A DNA stretch of 64,000 bases from Annona cherimola (GCA_030490835.1 CM059975.1:12839579-12903578), one strand, 5' to 3'. Positions 12,137 through 24,920 are shown, numbered from the stretch's first letter. Program-made: numbers and translations. The notes: generated by a model from the sequence alone, not told the origin.

Positions 12137-12540
12137 TGATCTTTTGAAGCCGGCTTCACAGTGGCCTCCGTAAAGCCAGCCCAAAAACTTATTTTAAAAA
12201 AAAAAATTAAATTTTTTTTTTCATGGGTAAGTAAATCTAGGTGTGTTAAATCTATAAACCAAGTTTTACCATTTTTAGATGTTTTTAAGTATTTATTTTG
12301 GATTTTTAAATACAGTAGCATTTCCGTAATTTTCTGATCTAAAAAAATTACGAAAATGCCACTGTGTTTAAAAATCCAAAATAAATACTTAAAAACATCC
12401 AAAAATGGTAAAACTTGGTTTATAGATTTAACACACATAGATTTACTTACCCATGAAAAAAAATCAAAAAAAAGTTTTTAAAAAATAGGTTTTTGGGCTA
12501 GCTTTATGGAAGCCACCGTAAAGCCGGCTTCAAAAGATCA
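12137..12540. mobile_element. Fold-back element, 404 bp (copy F3)
   Basis: This is almost entirely one palindrome. The left arm TGATCTTTTGAAGCCGGCTT pairs with a right arm ending AAGCCGGCTTCAAAAGATCA. The inner core includes AAGTTTTACCATTTTTAGAT and its inverse, centred near 12330. It lies just upstream of the pseudogene's N-terminal end. It is non-coding. Confidence 0.88.
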
Positions 12541-12845
12541 AATCTCAAAACTAAATTATTTATCAGTTTTATCAACGTGTGTTTGTTTATAATTTTAAAA
12601 ATTAAACGTACCACAAGTTTTTACATGCCATACGTTTTTTAAACTTTAATAGTTACATATTTACTTTCAAAAATTGTTATTTTTACAAAATTTAAGTTTC
12701 CCATGAAATTGATTTTTAATCATATGATAAAATAATGCCTTAAATATGATAAATAGTTTAGATCTTATAAAAATATATTTTGAACTTAAAAAATAAAGGT
12801 GAGTACAGAGGCAAGAAGACTTGAGAGTAGAGACTACCAGCTATA

Positions 12846-13605
12846 CAAAATTACAAGTTACTTCATTCCGCAAGTCCATTCCATCCGTGAGCATTTCGTA
12901 TCCCCATTTTTCATTTAAAACTTAACAGGCGGTGATAAATGCCTCCCACCGTCCGCTTTCTTCACCAGTCATAAGCCATAAATCCAATCCTGGCCAATTC
13001 GACTTCTTTCGGGCCTAGCCAAGCCAAAGCAAGAGTCAAAAGGATTTCCGAGCTTTCATTCAGTCAAAAGCAACCATCCCGGACTGTGCCTGTCAAAAAA
13101 AAAAAAAAAAAAAGCGACCATCCCGGACTGGGTGTCATTTTGGTTCGTCACCGACACTGGTGTTATTATCAGCAACCTGGGTTCAACTCTACACTGTAGG
13201 AGCCCAACTCCATGGGAGCTTATTTTCTCCCCTGTTAAAATGAAAGCTTGTTGTAAAAGCTATTTGTCTCTCTTTGGAGTTTAAAGAGCATAAATAGGCG
13301 TTTCCAAAGAAGGCTTGTCAGATTCCCCTTGTTGCCATCTCCGCTTTCATGTCTTTACTTCCAAAAGAGGGAAGCATCTCTGTTTTCATTTTGCCTGACA
13401 AAACCTGAACCCGCCACCTTTTTTAAAGCTGGATGCCTAGATTGTATTGCAAAAAAACCAATTGTAATTTACTTTATTTTTTTTTCTCTACGACATGGAG
13501 AACACATGAAAGTTTATTTCTAAAAACTAAATGTCTCTTTTCATCGGGATCGATTTGATGCGAAGAGAGGGATCACTGCATTATGCACATGAGCCAGTGA
13601 GGGTC
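12846..13605. repeat. Duplicated DUF247 upstream flank, copy A
   Basis: Near-identical to 16240-17010 (copy B). Homologous but more diverged from 27990-28560, upstream of array gene 2 (shared GGCTTGT(C/T)(A/G)GATTCCCCTTGTT and ACTTTTTTTAAAGCT(G/A)GAT). It is the 5' flank that travelled with the gene 2-to-pseudogene duplication. It contains the poly(A) micro-insertion at 13070-13130, which gene 2's flank lacks. Confidence 0.85.
13070..13130 (+). repeat. Poly(A) micro-insertion with 17-bp direct repeats
   Basis: GCAACCATCCCGGACTG (13070-13086) and GCGACCATCCCGGACTG (13114-13130) flank TGCCTGTC followed by 19 A. Copy B has the same event at 16461-16525 with TGCCTATC, so it predates the A/B duplication. 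Confidence 0.85.
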
Positions 13606-13689
13606 GATTTGATGCGAAGATTGTAAGTATGTCCCCTTCCGTTAGGACGCCATTAGAATTTTCATTATATATATTTTTACATATATTAT

Positions 13690-14370
13690 TATTTTAGATT
13701 TTTTTTGTAAATATGTTTATAACATTTGCAAAAATCGTAATTGTGTCACTTAACTTGAAGGGTATTATTATTGTTATTTTGCAAAAAGGAAGAAAAATGC
13801 TTGCAATTTCATACAAATTTAATGAGTATATTTGTAATATTGGCAAACTTAAGAACACAGATGTAATATTAATTAAAAGTTGTAGGCATATTTGTAAAAA
13901 TTTCAAAATAAAATTACATAATAAAGGAACAAAGGGCTATATGGCTACTACGTTTAACCTTAATTTAAATATATCCACGACATTTTCAAAATCTTAAAGA
14001 TACATGTTATGTTTGCATTTGATCTTAAAATCTTTATTCCGTCAAAAACCAATAGTTAAATTTGTATCAATATCCAAAATACACTTGTTATAAAATAAAA
14101 AATGATAAAACGAAATAGAAGAAAATAAGATTGAGGCTCTTTGAATTTAGAATTCATATGTGATTAGGACATCAGTAAGTTATAACATTTAATCTTTTTA
14201 AATTTTGTCCCAAATTTGAAGGGTGAATTAGTAATTTTACATATAACTAACAATGTTAACTCACAGAGCAGTTTTGAGATTAAACACAAACATATTGAGC
14301 AAATTTAGGATTTATGAAATGTTGTAGGTATATTTGAGATTAGAGTTCAATATAATGAGCATATTTGAGG
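13690..14370. repeat. Dispersed AT-rich repeat related to 39365-39835
   Basis: The two segments share, in order, TAAAATAAAAAATGATAAA-like sequence, AGGCTCT, GATTAGGACATC(A)GT(A/G)AGTTAT and CTAACAATGTTAA(C/T)TCA, plus several GCATATTTG/GAGTATATTTG motifs. They are probably copies of one non-autonomous transposon. Ends were not defined here. The open frame at 13713-13997 is made of these motifs and is not a gene. Confidence 0.6.
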
Positions 14371-14963
14371 AAAACAAATTTTGCCAACTCCTCAAAAAAA
14401 TATTTTGGGATTGCCTTACTATTGCTGCATGGGTAGCCACACAAGATCGCAACGCATTTTTAATCAATGGTTGCATTTATTTATATGCAACTACAAATGT
14501 ATAGCCAAATGCACAACCAGTTTATTTACTGCGTGCACTCGCTTCAGCCAAATGAATGACATTAAATACAAGCAGATTCATGCATGTGATATGTAGCAAA
14601 ATTTAATTGAGGAATTTAGGGAAATATGTTATAGTGGAATAGGGAAATATGGAAATGAATTAGGATTGAACGATCTTTGCTGTTTCTCATTATATTCCGC
14701 TTTTATTTTTACATTTCCCCAGTCCCAAACTCCTAATATATACCGCAACTAGTTCTAATCGCCCTGCTTCGATGTGTTGGACTCTGCTCTAGAATGACTA
14801 GTCATCTCTCCCATGTGCCTAATGCAACGATCATTCTTTTCGTACAATCTCTATTTTGATGGAACGAGGTATTTAGCTTTCCTTTTGATTGAGGGTACAA
14901 CATTACATCTCATCTAATAATAAATGAAGCTCAATAAATTATATTGGAGAATAAGCTCCCAAC

Positions 14964-16198
14964 TAGGGGTGTAAATAGGGTCGGGTTCAACCCGAGCCCG
15001 CATCAACCCGGACCGATTTGTACCATGGTTGGGTTGATATTTTGAAAATTCGGTTTTTAAAAATCGGGTTCAACCCGACCCGATTTTCAAAATCGGTTTG
15101 AGCCGGGTTAGGGGGTCGGTCGACCCGACCCGATTTGCCTGACCCGAATTAACCCGATTTCATAAATATATGTATTTGGATATGTTTATGAGAGTGTATT
15201 TCATTCATGTTGTTTTGATATTTAAATAAAATTGTGTGGAATTTGGAAATATGTTTGACAATTTGGTTGTGAAATGTTGTTTGAATTTATTTGGTTTGGA
15301 AATATATTTGTTTAATTAGTTGTGAAATTATGTTTGGATTATTTGGTTATGAGTGTGTTTGGTAATGAATAAAACTTTTAATGAAAAGTTTTGGAAAGTA
15401 AAAGTTATTAACTGATGTGATATGATAGGGGTAATGATGAGTAATAAAGAGAATAAAGTTAAAATAGATAGGTTAGTTGTGTGGATAGTTGTATATAAAT
15501 GATTGCAAAGTAGGTTAGTTGTATAGAAAAATGTGAAAAATAATTAAAAAATATGATAGTTAAAAATATGATAATTGTAGATAATGAAAAGTTTTAGATT
15601 GAAAAGTTTTAATTGATTTTTTCTTTCAATTGCCAAACATACCCTATATTGCATTGTAAATAGGTTGTTTAGATGTTCGCTTGCATTGGTGATTTGAAAT
15701 AACGAACAGGTCAATTGGGAATTTGAGATGTTTGTAGCTTTGATTGGAAGCCAACTAAGAATGTAAGTAATACTATGATATTCGTTTTTTCATTTTGCAT
15801 AATTTACTGTGATACTTTTACTTGACTTTCACTTTTTGACTTACAGGGAACATCAATTGCTCAAAGAATACAAAGACGAAAAAATAAATCAATTACAAAA
15901 CTTATCCTCCACTTTTGAGTTACGTAGAACTTTTTAGTACTTATTTTTTTATAATTATCATTGATTTTTTATTATTTTAGAAATTTGGGTGAATAAAAGC
16001 TTAACTAACATTAATAATATGTGTAATCTATTAACCCGATTTCTAACCCGAACCGAACCGATTTGAGGTGGGTTAAAATAGGGTTGGGTTAAGGTGTGAA
16101 AAGTAGGGTTGAAAGTAGGGTTGGGTTGAGATTTTACAAGGTAGGTTAGGGTTGTATTTGTCCCAACCCGAGTCAACCCGACCCGATTTACACCCCTA
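14964..16198. mobile_element. hAT-like element, 1235 bp, with nested MITE
   Basis: The left end TAGGGGTGTAAATAGGGTCG and a right end ending CGATTTACACCCCTA form inverted repeats. A perfect 8-bp duplication CTCCCAAC flanks it (14956-14963 and 16199-16206). The subterminal zones are dense in AACCCGACCCG motifs. No transposase is present. A second MITE seems nested at about 15355-15655 (GTGTGTTTGG ... CCAAACATACCC), of the family found at 31033-31323. Confidence 0.9.
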
Positions 16199-16239
16199 CT
16201 CCCAACCATTCATTTGGGTGTGTGTAACCAAACACACCC

Positions 16240-17180
16240 AAAATTACAAATTACTTCATTCCGCAAGTCCATTCCATCCGTGAGCATTTCGTATCCCCAT
16301 TTTTCATTTAAAACTCAACAGGCGGTGATAAATGCCTCCCACCGTCCGCTTTCTTCACCAGTCATAAGCCATAAATCCAATCCTGGCCAATTCGACTTCT
16401 TTCGGGCCTAGCCAAGCCAAAGCAAGTCAAAAGGATTTCCGAGCTTTCATTCAGTCAAAAGCGACCATGCCGGACTGTGCCTATCAAAAAAAACAAAAAA
16501 AAAAAAAGGCGACCATCCCGGACTGGGTGTCATTTCGGTTGGTCACCGACACTGGTGTTATTATCAGCAACCTGGGTTCAACTCTACACTGTAGGAGCCC
16601 AACTCCATGGGAGCTTATTCTCTCCGCTATTAAAGTGAAAGCTTGTTGTAAAAGCTACTTATCTCTCTTTGGAGTTTAAAGAGCATACATTGGCCTTTCC
16701 AAAGAAGGCTTGTCAGATTCCCCTTGTTGCCATCTCCGCTTTCATGTCTTTAGTCTTTACTTCCAAAAGAGGGAAGCATCTCTGTTTTCATTTTGCCTGA
16801 CAAAACCTGAACCCGCCACCTTTTTTAAAGCTAGATGCCTAGATTGTATTGCAAAAAAACCAATTGTAATTTACTTTTTTTTTTTTTTTTTTTTTTCTTT
16901 TGACGAAATGGAGAACATATGAAAGTTTATTTCTAAAAACTAAATGTCTCTTTTCATTGGGATCGATTTGATGCGAAGAGAGGGATCACTGCATTATGCA
17001 CATGACCCAGTGATGGTCGAGCGCATGGAGGCTGGGCGGTTAGAATTTAGAAACAGTATCGCTGTCAGGACCAGGGGAAGCCCGTGAGGGAGACGATGCG
17101 TGTGCACTCTAATCACTCTAACTGACTCTTTTGATGTGTAAATAGAAGCGCAATATCAATGAGAAACAGAAAACATTGTT
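16240..17180. repeat. Duplicated DUF247 upstream flank, copy B
   Basis: It starts in parallel with copy A and extends further right. The extra part (to CAATATCAATGAGAAACAGA at about 17145-17170) matches 28640-28700 upstream of array gene 2. It is therefore the more complete copy of the ancestral flank. The hAT-like element at 14964-16198 ends just left of it. Confidence 0.85.
16461..16525 (+). repeat. Poly(A) micro-insertion, copy B
   Basis: GCGACCATGCCGGACTG and GCGACCATCCCGGACTG (17 bp, one mismatch) flank TGCCTATC and an A-rich run. It is the duplicate of the event at 13070-13130. Confidence 0.85.
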
Positions 17181-18236
17181 AGTCCCAATAAATCGAAGAG
17201 AACAGGGAAATTAAATAATTAAAATTTAGCTATTTTATTATACCCCAAAATTAGAAATCCTCTTGAATGAATAGTATGCTAAGGGATACTCCCTAGTCCC
17301 TTCATATATTATAGACAAAATCAATTTAATGTGTGAATGATATCCGAATGACTATGTTGTTTCATGTTGAGATTTTTTAACTACAATCAGTCATCTTGGA
17401 TGACCAAATAACTCATGGAGGATAATTTCAAAAGAGAAATAATGAGACAATATATATCTACTTTAATTCGAACGTTGAATCTCCCACTATACGCATCTTT
17501 AATTCACTTACGTGAACCCCTTGTTCATGGTGACATGTTGGCCTATATCATGTGTGTTTGGACAGCGTCGATTCTACGAAATAAATATATTGTTATTTAA
17601 TGTTATACATGCACGCTAGATATTTTGATTGTGTATATATATTGTGTATATTGTGTATTTTTATGTTAAAGAAAAATAATTTGGAATTGACACTTTGGCA
17701 TTTAGTGGAGTAAACATGATGTATTCATAGCAAATATATGTGCGTGAAGTTATATATTACATACTTAAACAAAAGTACAATAATATTAATAACAAAAAAT
17801 AATATACATGTACAAATATGTACACGACGCATGTATCGAAACGTGGCGCATTAAAATTGCGTTTTTGGGACTTTGTAGAATTTTTACAAAATAGTCAATC
17901 AGGAGATTTTGCAAACTGGCCCTTTTTTCAGGTTGTCATTATTGCTAGGCCGCAGTCCAGCTGAGCGTACGTCAGGGCCAATTCCTGAGAGACCATTAAT
18001 TCCGTCACGCCCAAATGACAAGCTTAGATGAGAACTGGATCGACCTCAGTCATCGATGAGCCCAGATCAGAGACCAACAATATCAGGCAGCGTATGCACA
18101 ACTGTGTGCGACATGGGTTGGGTTAACCCGGAAAACCGTGTTTCAATCCACAACAAAGGCAAATATGGGATTGGGTTCGGATTTATGTCAACCCGACCGA
18201 ATTAAGAAAAACTCAAACTCGGAACCAAAGGTTATT
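17181..18236. other. Gene-free interval
   Basis: AT-rich spacer. The only frame of note (17415-17600, 61 codons) matches nothing I recognise. No repeat boundary could be set. Confidence 0.5.
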
Positions 18237-18597
18237 TCATATATATATATATATATGGGAACCGATCCTGTGCAGTCCGCTGTAAAATGGACCCCACACA
18301 TATTAGATTGTAATGAAACTTTATACACTCATTTATCCATATATAAATCATACTTTAGACGGTTTAGATGTTGAAAAAACCACTTTAAACTTGATATTTA
18401 CATTAAACTATTTTATTACGTTGATTTTGCACCATTTTAAGATGAAGACTACACACATGTTGGATTTGGATGAAAATTGGTATGGTAATAAAGTGAACAA
18501 TTCTAAATACAATGGGTGGGGTGGATTTATGGGAAATGATCAGGTGGGGCCCACAGTGCATGGACTGCACGGTGCAGTCGCATGCACTGGATCATTT

Positions 18598-18652
<55 letters not shown>

Positions 18653-19044
18653 CTGTTCCGGTGCAGCGTCACTGCACCGGAACAGCGGTGCAGTAGCCCA
18701 AAAATGGGCCCCACATGATCATGAAATCATGATCTACTCCACCCATTGTATTTAGAATAATGTATTCTATTACCATACCAATTTTCATCCAAATCAGATA
18801 CTTTAAAGTTGTTATTTACATCAAACTATTTTATTACGTTGGATTTATACCATTTTCAGATGGGGGCCATATACATATCTGATTGGGATGAAAATTGATA
18901 TGGTAATAGAATACATTATTCTAAATACAATGGGTGGAGTAGATCATGATTTCATGATCATGTGGGGTCCATTTCAGCGATGCTGCACCAGAATATATTC
19001 CTATATATATATATACACACACAGATATATATATATATATATAT
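18237..19044. mobile_element. Two palindromic elements between (TA)n runs
   Basis: Element 1 (about 18258-18600) starts GGGAACCGATCCTGTGCAGT and ends in the inverse of GGGAAATGATCCAGTGCA. Element 2 (about 18647-18999) is a long palindrome centred near 18830: ATCATGAAATCATGATCTAC on the left recurs inverted on the right. (TA)n runs lie at 18237-18257, 18601-18646 and about 19002-19044. Element 2 opens with a perfect 14-bp hairpin, CTGTTCCGGTGCAG (18653-18666) with CTGCACCGGAACAG (18672-18685). Neither is coding. Confidence 0.8.
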
Positions 19045-19700
19045 GTACACAAAGATAGAAAATCTAATCTATTTATTGTATTTAACATCATTTGTTCATC
19101 TAAGGGATGAAGATTCATCTTAATCAAGTATGTTTATGGGCCACATTTGTTACAAAATATATATATTCATGTGTAAATTATGAAAAATGCTAAAATATCA
19201 ATTTTAAAGTAATATTTTTAACATCTAAACCATCCAAAATATTATTTCTATGTAAATAAATAATTCTATAAAGTATTATTATATTCTAATATATGTGTAA
19301 ATAAATCTAAGCATTTTTCATAATTTACACATGAATATATATATTTTTGAACAAATGTGACCCATAAACATATTTGATTAGAATGAAACTTAGTCTCTTA
19401 GATAAACAAATGATGTTAAATCCAATGAATGGATTGGACTTTTCATCGAGGAACAAAATTTTAAAATTTGAAGGGTTTACGTGGGTCCACTTCTACATAT
19501 ACATATATGGTCTACTTCTATGTTACATAGAAGTGGACCCATGTAACCCCTTCAAAATCTAAAATTTTGATCATTAATGGAAAATCCAATCTATTAGTTA
19601 TTTTTAACATCATGTGTTTATCTAGGAGATCAAGTTTCATCCCAATCATGTACATTTATGGGCCACACATGTTAAAAAATGTATATATTCATGTGTAAAT
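19045..19700. mobile_element. Second palindromic family between TA runs
   Basis: Motifs such as AAAATCTAATCTATTTATTG, ATGTTTATGGGCCACATTTG and ATTCATGTGTAAATTATGAA recur inverted at about 19300-19480 and directly at 19560-19700. The junction near 19510-19550 carries the inverted pair CTTCTATG/CATAGAAG. The same family recurs at about 44200-45245. Confidence 0.65.
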
Positions 19701-20189
19701 TATGAAAAATGATAATATGCGAATCTCAACATTTAAAATGCAAATACTCAAAATCAGAGAATTTAAATGCAAATTCTTCACTAAAAACACAAACCACAAC
19801 TTTCTTTTCAAAAATGCTCTCAATAAAGTTAAAAGAATGATTAATTAGGCCCATAATAAAGAACAAGTATTTGTACAAATTATTTCTTCCATCAAATACC
19901 GTTCCCATGACATGACATGAAATTAATCTTTTGATTAATTTCCATACTATCATAGACGAATAGCTTGTTTGACCATATGTTTTTGTGTATAGGTAGCATT
20001 TTACAAGTTTTAAAAGTGTTCGCCTTTATTTAAAAGAGCTGCAACTTCTAAAAAATAGCCTAATTTTAGTAGAAGTTGATACAGTAGCGGGAAACTGATA
20101 ATTGGCACTTCGGTTAAAAGTACCTGCCGTGAAACTTTACTGTAAACGAATGCTTAGCCAAACAAGCCCTAATAGCCAACTGCATGCAA

Positions 20190-20460
20190 CTTCATGAAGC
20201 TATTAATATATGTATCAATTTTTATTATTTTTAGAGATTTTTAGATATCAATTTTAAATTACTGAAAATGCCATTGATTTTTAAAAATCTAAAAAAAATA
20301 TCTAAAAATCTCTAAAAATAATAAAAATGGATACATATGTTAAATAAACTTAGATTAACCATTGTGTAAAAAAATTTTCAAAAAAAATAAAAGAAATAGG
20401 TGTAGTACACCCGGGTGCATTGAGGCTCAATGCACCTGGGTGTATAGGATTGCGCTCCGA
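20190..20460. mobile_element. Fold-back element (copy F4), left arm incomplete
   Basis: It has the core with AAATAATAAAAATGGATACA-like motifs and its inverse, and ends in a strong hairpin: ACACCCGGGTGCATTGA (20407-20423) with TCAATGCACCTGGGTGT (20427-20443), 16 of 17 paired. The matching left arm is not clear. Confidence 0.65.
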
Positions 20461-20744
20461 TCTCAATAGCATGGTTTATAAATATACCGTTGTGATGCTT
20501 AACGGTGTGGAGCGAAATATGCATGTTGTATTATCATATATGCATGTGTATATATACACTAAAATACGTTGTGGTTGAACGTCCAGATGAATGAAGCATG
20601 ATTTCGTGGACGTCCAGACCATTTGTGGTATGCGTGCCTTGCGGTGGAACGTACATGTATGAATGTTATATTAATATATTAAGTGGTGTGCGTGCCTAGG
20701 TTGGTGAAACGTCCAAAGTGTGATAGAATTCATTATATATAGAG

Positions 20745-21230
20745 AAAAATATTCAGGTGTAACTTTACTGCACCAAAATTACGGTGTAGTTACCTCAAAA
20801 TAGGCTCTACATGATCATAACATCAAAATTTATTCCATCAACTGAATTTATAAATATAATAACCAAAATTACGGTATAGTTACCTCAAAATAGGCTCTAC
20901 ATGATCATAAAATCAAAATTTATTCCATCAATTGCATTTATAATTTGTATTATATTACTATACTAATTTTTATCTCAATTAGATATGCGTACGGACCCCA
21001 TCTGAAAATTGTACAAATTTAACATAATAAAATAGTTTGATATAAATAACAACTTTAAAATTGTTTTTTCAATATGTAAATTGTTTACTATGAAATTTAT
21101 ACAGAGAAAAATAATTGTATAAAATATTAATATATTTAAATACATGTGAGGCCCATCTTGAACGAAATGTACTATATGCAAATGCATGAGAACGTATCTT
21201 TTATACATACGGGAATATATTCAGGTGCAG
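20745..21230. mobile_element. Palindromic (TA)n-family element with internal tandem repeat
   Basis: It starts after TATATAG with a GGTGTAACTTTACTGCACC-like end. Within it, two 91-bp tandem units (20772-20862, 20863-20950) repeat CCAAAATTACGGT(G/A)TAGTTACC. Its continuation shares CATGTAAATTGTTTAC-type motifs with the elements at 22960-23095 and 45250-45600. Confidence 0.6.
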
Positions 21231-22340
21231 CTTTGGCACAATCTGTCCGTTGATTTTGGCGGGTGCAATCTTGGCCGTGTGTTTGGTTTGTGAGTGCAGG
21301 TAATGTTGTCTTGGCTGTATCTTGCTTATGCATGGAAAAGTGGAAAGTACCGTTTTGACAGTTGTAATTGAGGAGGTTGGTGTAGAATATGTATTGCAAG
21401 CGGATGGAAATGGGAGAGGTGATTTAAAAATTTTTAGATAGAAATTTTGCTGCGTGTTTGGCCGTAGCCGTGTGTAGGCAAGCAATGGCTTGAGGAAGAC
21501 GACGTTCGTGCGGGCATGGTGCTTCAACTCTGTTGTTGCCCGAATCTGGTGATGGCTGAAGAAGATCAAAAAGGAAATTTTCTTACTGGATTTGTGGCAG
21601 GCGATGGAGGCGCGATGGTGTGCTGGTGGGCAGATCTTGTTGGCACTAAAGAGGAAGAAGTTGCCGTCGACTGTTATGGCAGATCTAGTTTTTTTTTTTA
21701 TCTACAAATATGTTTTTTTTTTTTTTTTTCTATTTTTGCCAGATGTGATTTTTTTATTTATAGATCTATTTTTTTCACAATCACCGATTGAAAGGCTGGT
21801 CTCCATGCTTATCAGGAAGCCATACTTTGTAGCTCCGGCGAGATGATGTCGTTCATCTAACCCAATCGTACTGTGGGCGATTGCGAAAGAGGCAGCAAAC
21901 AACAAAAATGTTGGGGAAGATATAGCTTTGTTTCCAGTGATCCGACAGTGCCCTGAAAGTTACACTCGTATTTCCCCCTTTTGTGATACTTATGGTGTGT
22001 TAAAAGGCGTACATTTACAATTGCATTTGGACAATGTATATTGTCTATTCAATTTGTATTTACCCTTGATTAATCTGAATGACCCGACTAACGTCTCCCT
22101 GAACAATTTAATAAGATTAAAATGCTTGTGTTTGGATATGCAATATTCAATATCTTCATATCAATGCATCCAATATTCAATAGATTACATTTGTCAACAT
22201 CCATCACAATCAACATGCTAATCCAAGTTGAGCAAGAGTAGTAGTGTAATCGATATAATCACTATATTAGCATGTGGATTGTTAAGATGAGTATGCTATT
22301 TTGGAATAATATATTTTCTTTTTCTATTCATATTGACATG
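21231..22340. other. Unexplained GC-richer insert, no gene called
   Basis: The base composition differs from the surrounding repeats. Open frames occur on both strands (21516-21791 plus; 21201-21569 minus), but none shows a recognisable domain, and two are carried through long T-runs. A GGTGCAG end lies at about 21225-21235 and a related GGTGCAGATGTGC end at about 23065, so the stretch may be an insertion into, or cargo of, a (TA)n-family element. Confidence 0.4.
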
Positions 22341-22370
22341 CTTTTCTATAACTTCAAATTGGGATGTGAT

Positions 22371-22706
22371 CGCCTGCTCTCGGGAGCGTATACCCCTTTT
22401 TTAATTTTTTTTTAATTTTTTTTATAAAACTGTTAATCTAAGTGTATTTAACATATGTATAAGTTTTTACCCTTTTTTACCATTTTTGGAGTATTTTAGA
22501 TATTTAAAATTACTAAAATGTCATTGATTTTCAAAAATAAAAAATAAATATCTAAAATACTCCAAAAATGGTAAAAACTTATACACATGTTAAATACACA
22601 TAGATTAACACTGTTTAGGAGAAAATTTCAAAAAAAATAAAAAAATGGGTATACGCTCTCTAGAGCAGGGAACGTTGCTGCTCCCGGGAGCAGGCGATCA
22701 CATCCC
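22371..22706. mobile_element. Fold-back element, 336 bp (copy F5)
   Basis: The left arm GGGATGTGATCGCCTGCTCT pairs with the right end GGCGATCACATCCC. The right arm has about 25 extra bases containing GCTCCCGGGAGC. The inner core has GTTAATCTAAGTGTATTTAA and its inverse, and CCAAAAATGGTAAAAACTTA. Non-coding. Confidence 0.88.
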
Positions 22707-24920
22707 GGAATTAGCATGCTTAATGTGTAACATTTGAAGATTTTGTAAAATTAGCATGCTAATGTTTGATATTAGCGAGCTATTATTGATTCAATTCTTC
22801 TTTATCAAAAAATTCATGAAATAATCATAAAAAAGAAAATACCTAAAAATGTAAATTTTTTAAAAATATTCATCGGCTTAAGAAAATACTTTTAAAACAT
22901 GAACACTTTTATTTTAAAAATTTTCAAATATTAATAAATGGGACTTTTTCAACATGTAAACAATTTGCTATAAAATTTATACATAAATAAATAATTGTAT
23001 AAAGTTTCATTGCATTCTAATACATACGATGCCCATTTTAGGCAAATGTACCATTGTTCTGGTGCAGATGTGCTACGCCGGAACAACTCTCGTATATATA
23101 TTAATATATTCTTTTATATAATTACATATGTATAAACTTTTATAAGTTTAATATATGGTTATTTCATATATTTTTAATATATTCTTTTATACAATCACAT
23201 GTGTATAAACTCTTATTTTAATTAAAAAAACTCTTATAGGTTTAATATATACTCTTAAGATAAATTTTCAATTGATTTGTATATTAATCATTGAAAATAT
23301 TTTTCTACAAAAAAATCATTGAAGATATTTCTTTTAAGTTATTTATTTTTAATAATCTTAAATAACTAATGCAATAATTTTCTTGATCTTTTTATTGTGT
23401 TAAATATGATGTACAATATTATTTCTATTTTAAAAAATGTTGGGCATATGTTAATTCATTCACTTTTACAAAACTTGTAAAATTAGTGATTCTTTTTAAT
23501 TTTGTTTATTGAAATTTAATATAGTAAAACAAAAAATTTTATTTTTAAAAAATAATAATTATTTATTTTATTTTATAGATCAAACTTTCAATATAATTTA
23601 AAATATACTATTTTGATTATTAATTTGATAATATGTTGTATTATTTAAAGATATGAACTAATTATATTTTTCGACAAGTGAACTAGTTATATTTTAAAAA
23701 CAAAATAATATAAAATTTAAAGTTCAACCTAAGTACATACCCGACATTCAATCCAAATTTCTAATTCAAAACCAAGTCCAAGACATACATAAATTCAAGT
23801 TAAACTTAACCCAAACTCAATAGATATAATTAAAATTAGGGTTTAGTTCCATTCGAACTTGGTATGGCCTGATATAAGTTGTATTAATAGTTGAGTAAGG
23901 CAAGTGGCCCATACAACAACCTAGCACTAGTAGCGACAAGCTAAGAGGTCAACAATTATTCTTTAGTTACCACATGGCACAATCATGGACATATATGTTA
24001 CTTTTGGTGAATTTTCCTATCAAAAGGTCTAATTAAATATATAATAATTATTTTGTAATTTTTAACGTTCTAATTTTTATGGATGGATCAGTTACTCATT
24101 TGAGGTCGGTTTCACATGATTGAAATGAATAATTATGATGCCTTATCTTGATTATTTCATTTTTTTAAAAGGCATGTTTATTTAACGTAAAATTTTTCAA
24201 ATCAAAATTTTTCATTCTCCACAATGATCTTATTTTTAATCATTTTCATATATTTTTATATAATTAACTTCAATTATTTCTATATGACTACCCATACAAA
24301 TAACTTGACTATGTCAACTTTATTCTCTTTACTTTTGGCCTTTACCATCACATCACATCATTTTTTCTCAATTTAAAATTTTTTCTACTACAAAAATTTT
24401 CAAGGAATATGATCCCTTGCAATGGCTAATATCAAGCAATATAGGGGTTGCTCAAAAAGTTTTTTTAATTATTTTACTTTTCATAAATGTGTGAGTTTCA
24501 CTTAAATAAATTCACATATCAAATTATTCATTTTTATTCTTCTATATATTTTGTTTTGAATTTTAAAAATTAAAAAAATTGCATTTTTTATTGGTACTGC
24601 ACAATATGATTTTGATATTATAATTAAGCTCATTCACATTGAAAATGACAAGCTCTCAACTATCTTCAAAGAAGATAACAAGCTTTTGTCTATATTCATG
24701 AAAGACAAAGCTCCCACCTATATTCATTGGACCTAGGGGCCAGCAACTAGGCCAACACTAGATTGGCAAAAAATTATATTCTTTAGCGTATGAAAAATGC
24801 AGTTTTCTCATCATTTTAAAAAATTAAAAATAAAATACGTAGAAAATAAAAGTCTAAATTTTAATATGTGAATTTATCTAAGTGAGGCCTGCCCATGAAA
24901 AGAAATAATATGGGCTGCTG
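22707..24920. other. Gene-free AT-rich interval with repeat remnants
   Basis: It includes a right half of a (TA)n-family element (about 22960-23095, ending GCCGGAACAACTCTCG), poly(A)-type micro-insertions at 23286-23330 and 23655-23695, and a MITE of the 31033 family at about 24170-24420. No coding sequence is supported. Confidence 0.55.
23286..23330 (+). repeat. Micro-insertion with 17-bp direct repeats
   Basis: AATCATTGAAAATATTT and AATCATTGAAGATATTT (one mismatch) flank TTCTAC plus a short A-run. Confidence 0.65.

Noticed and set aside
13713..13997. 94-codon frame
   Set aside because: It lies in a dispersed repeat shared with 39365-39835 and has no domain.
18313..18696. 127-codon frame with Ile-Tyr repeats
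   Set aside because: It translates a palindromic element and a (TA)n run.
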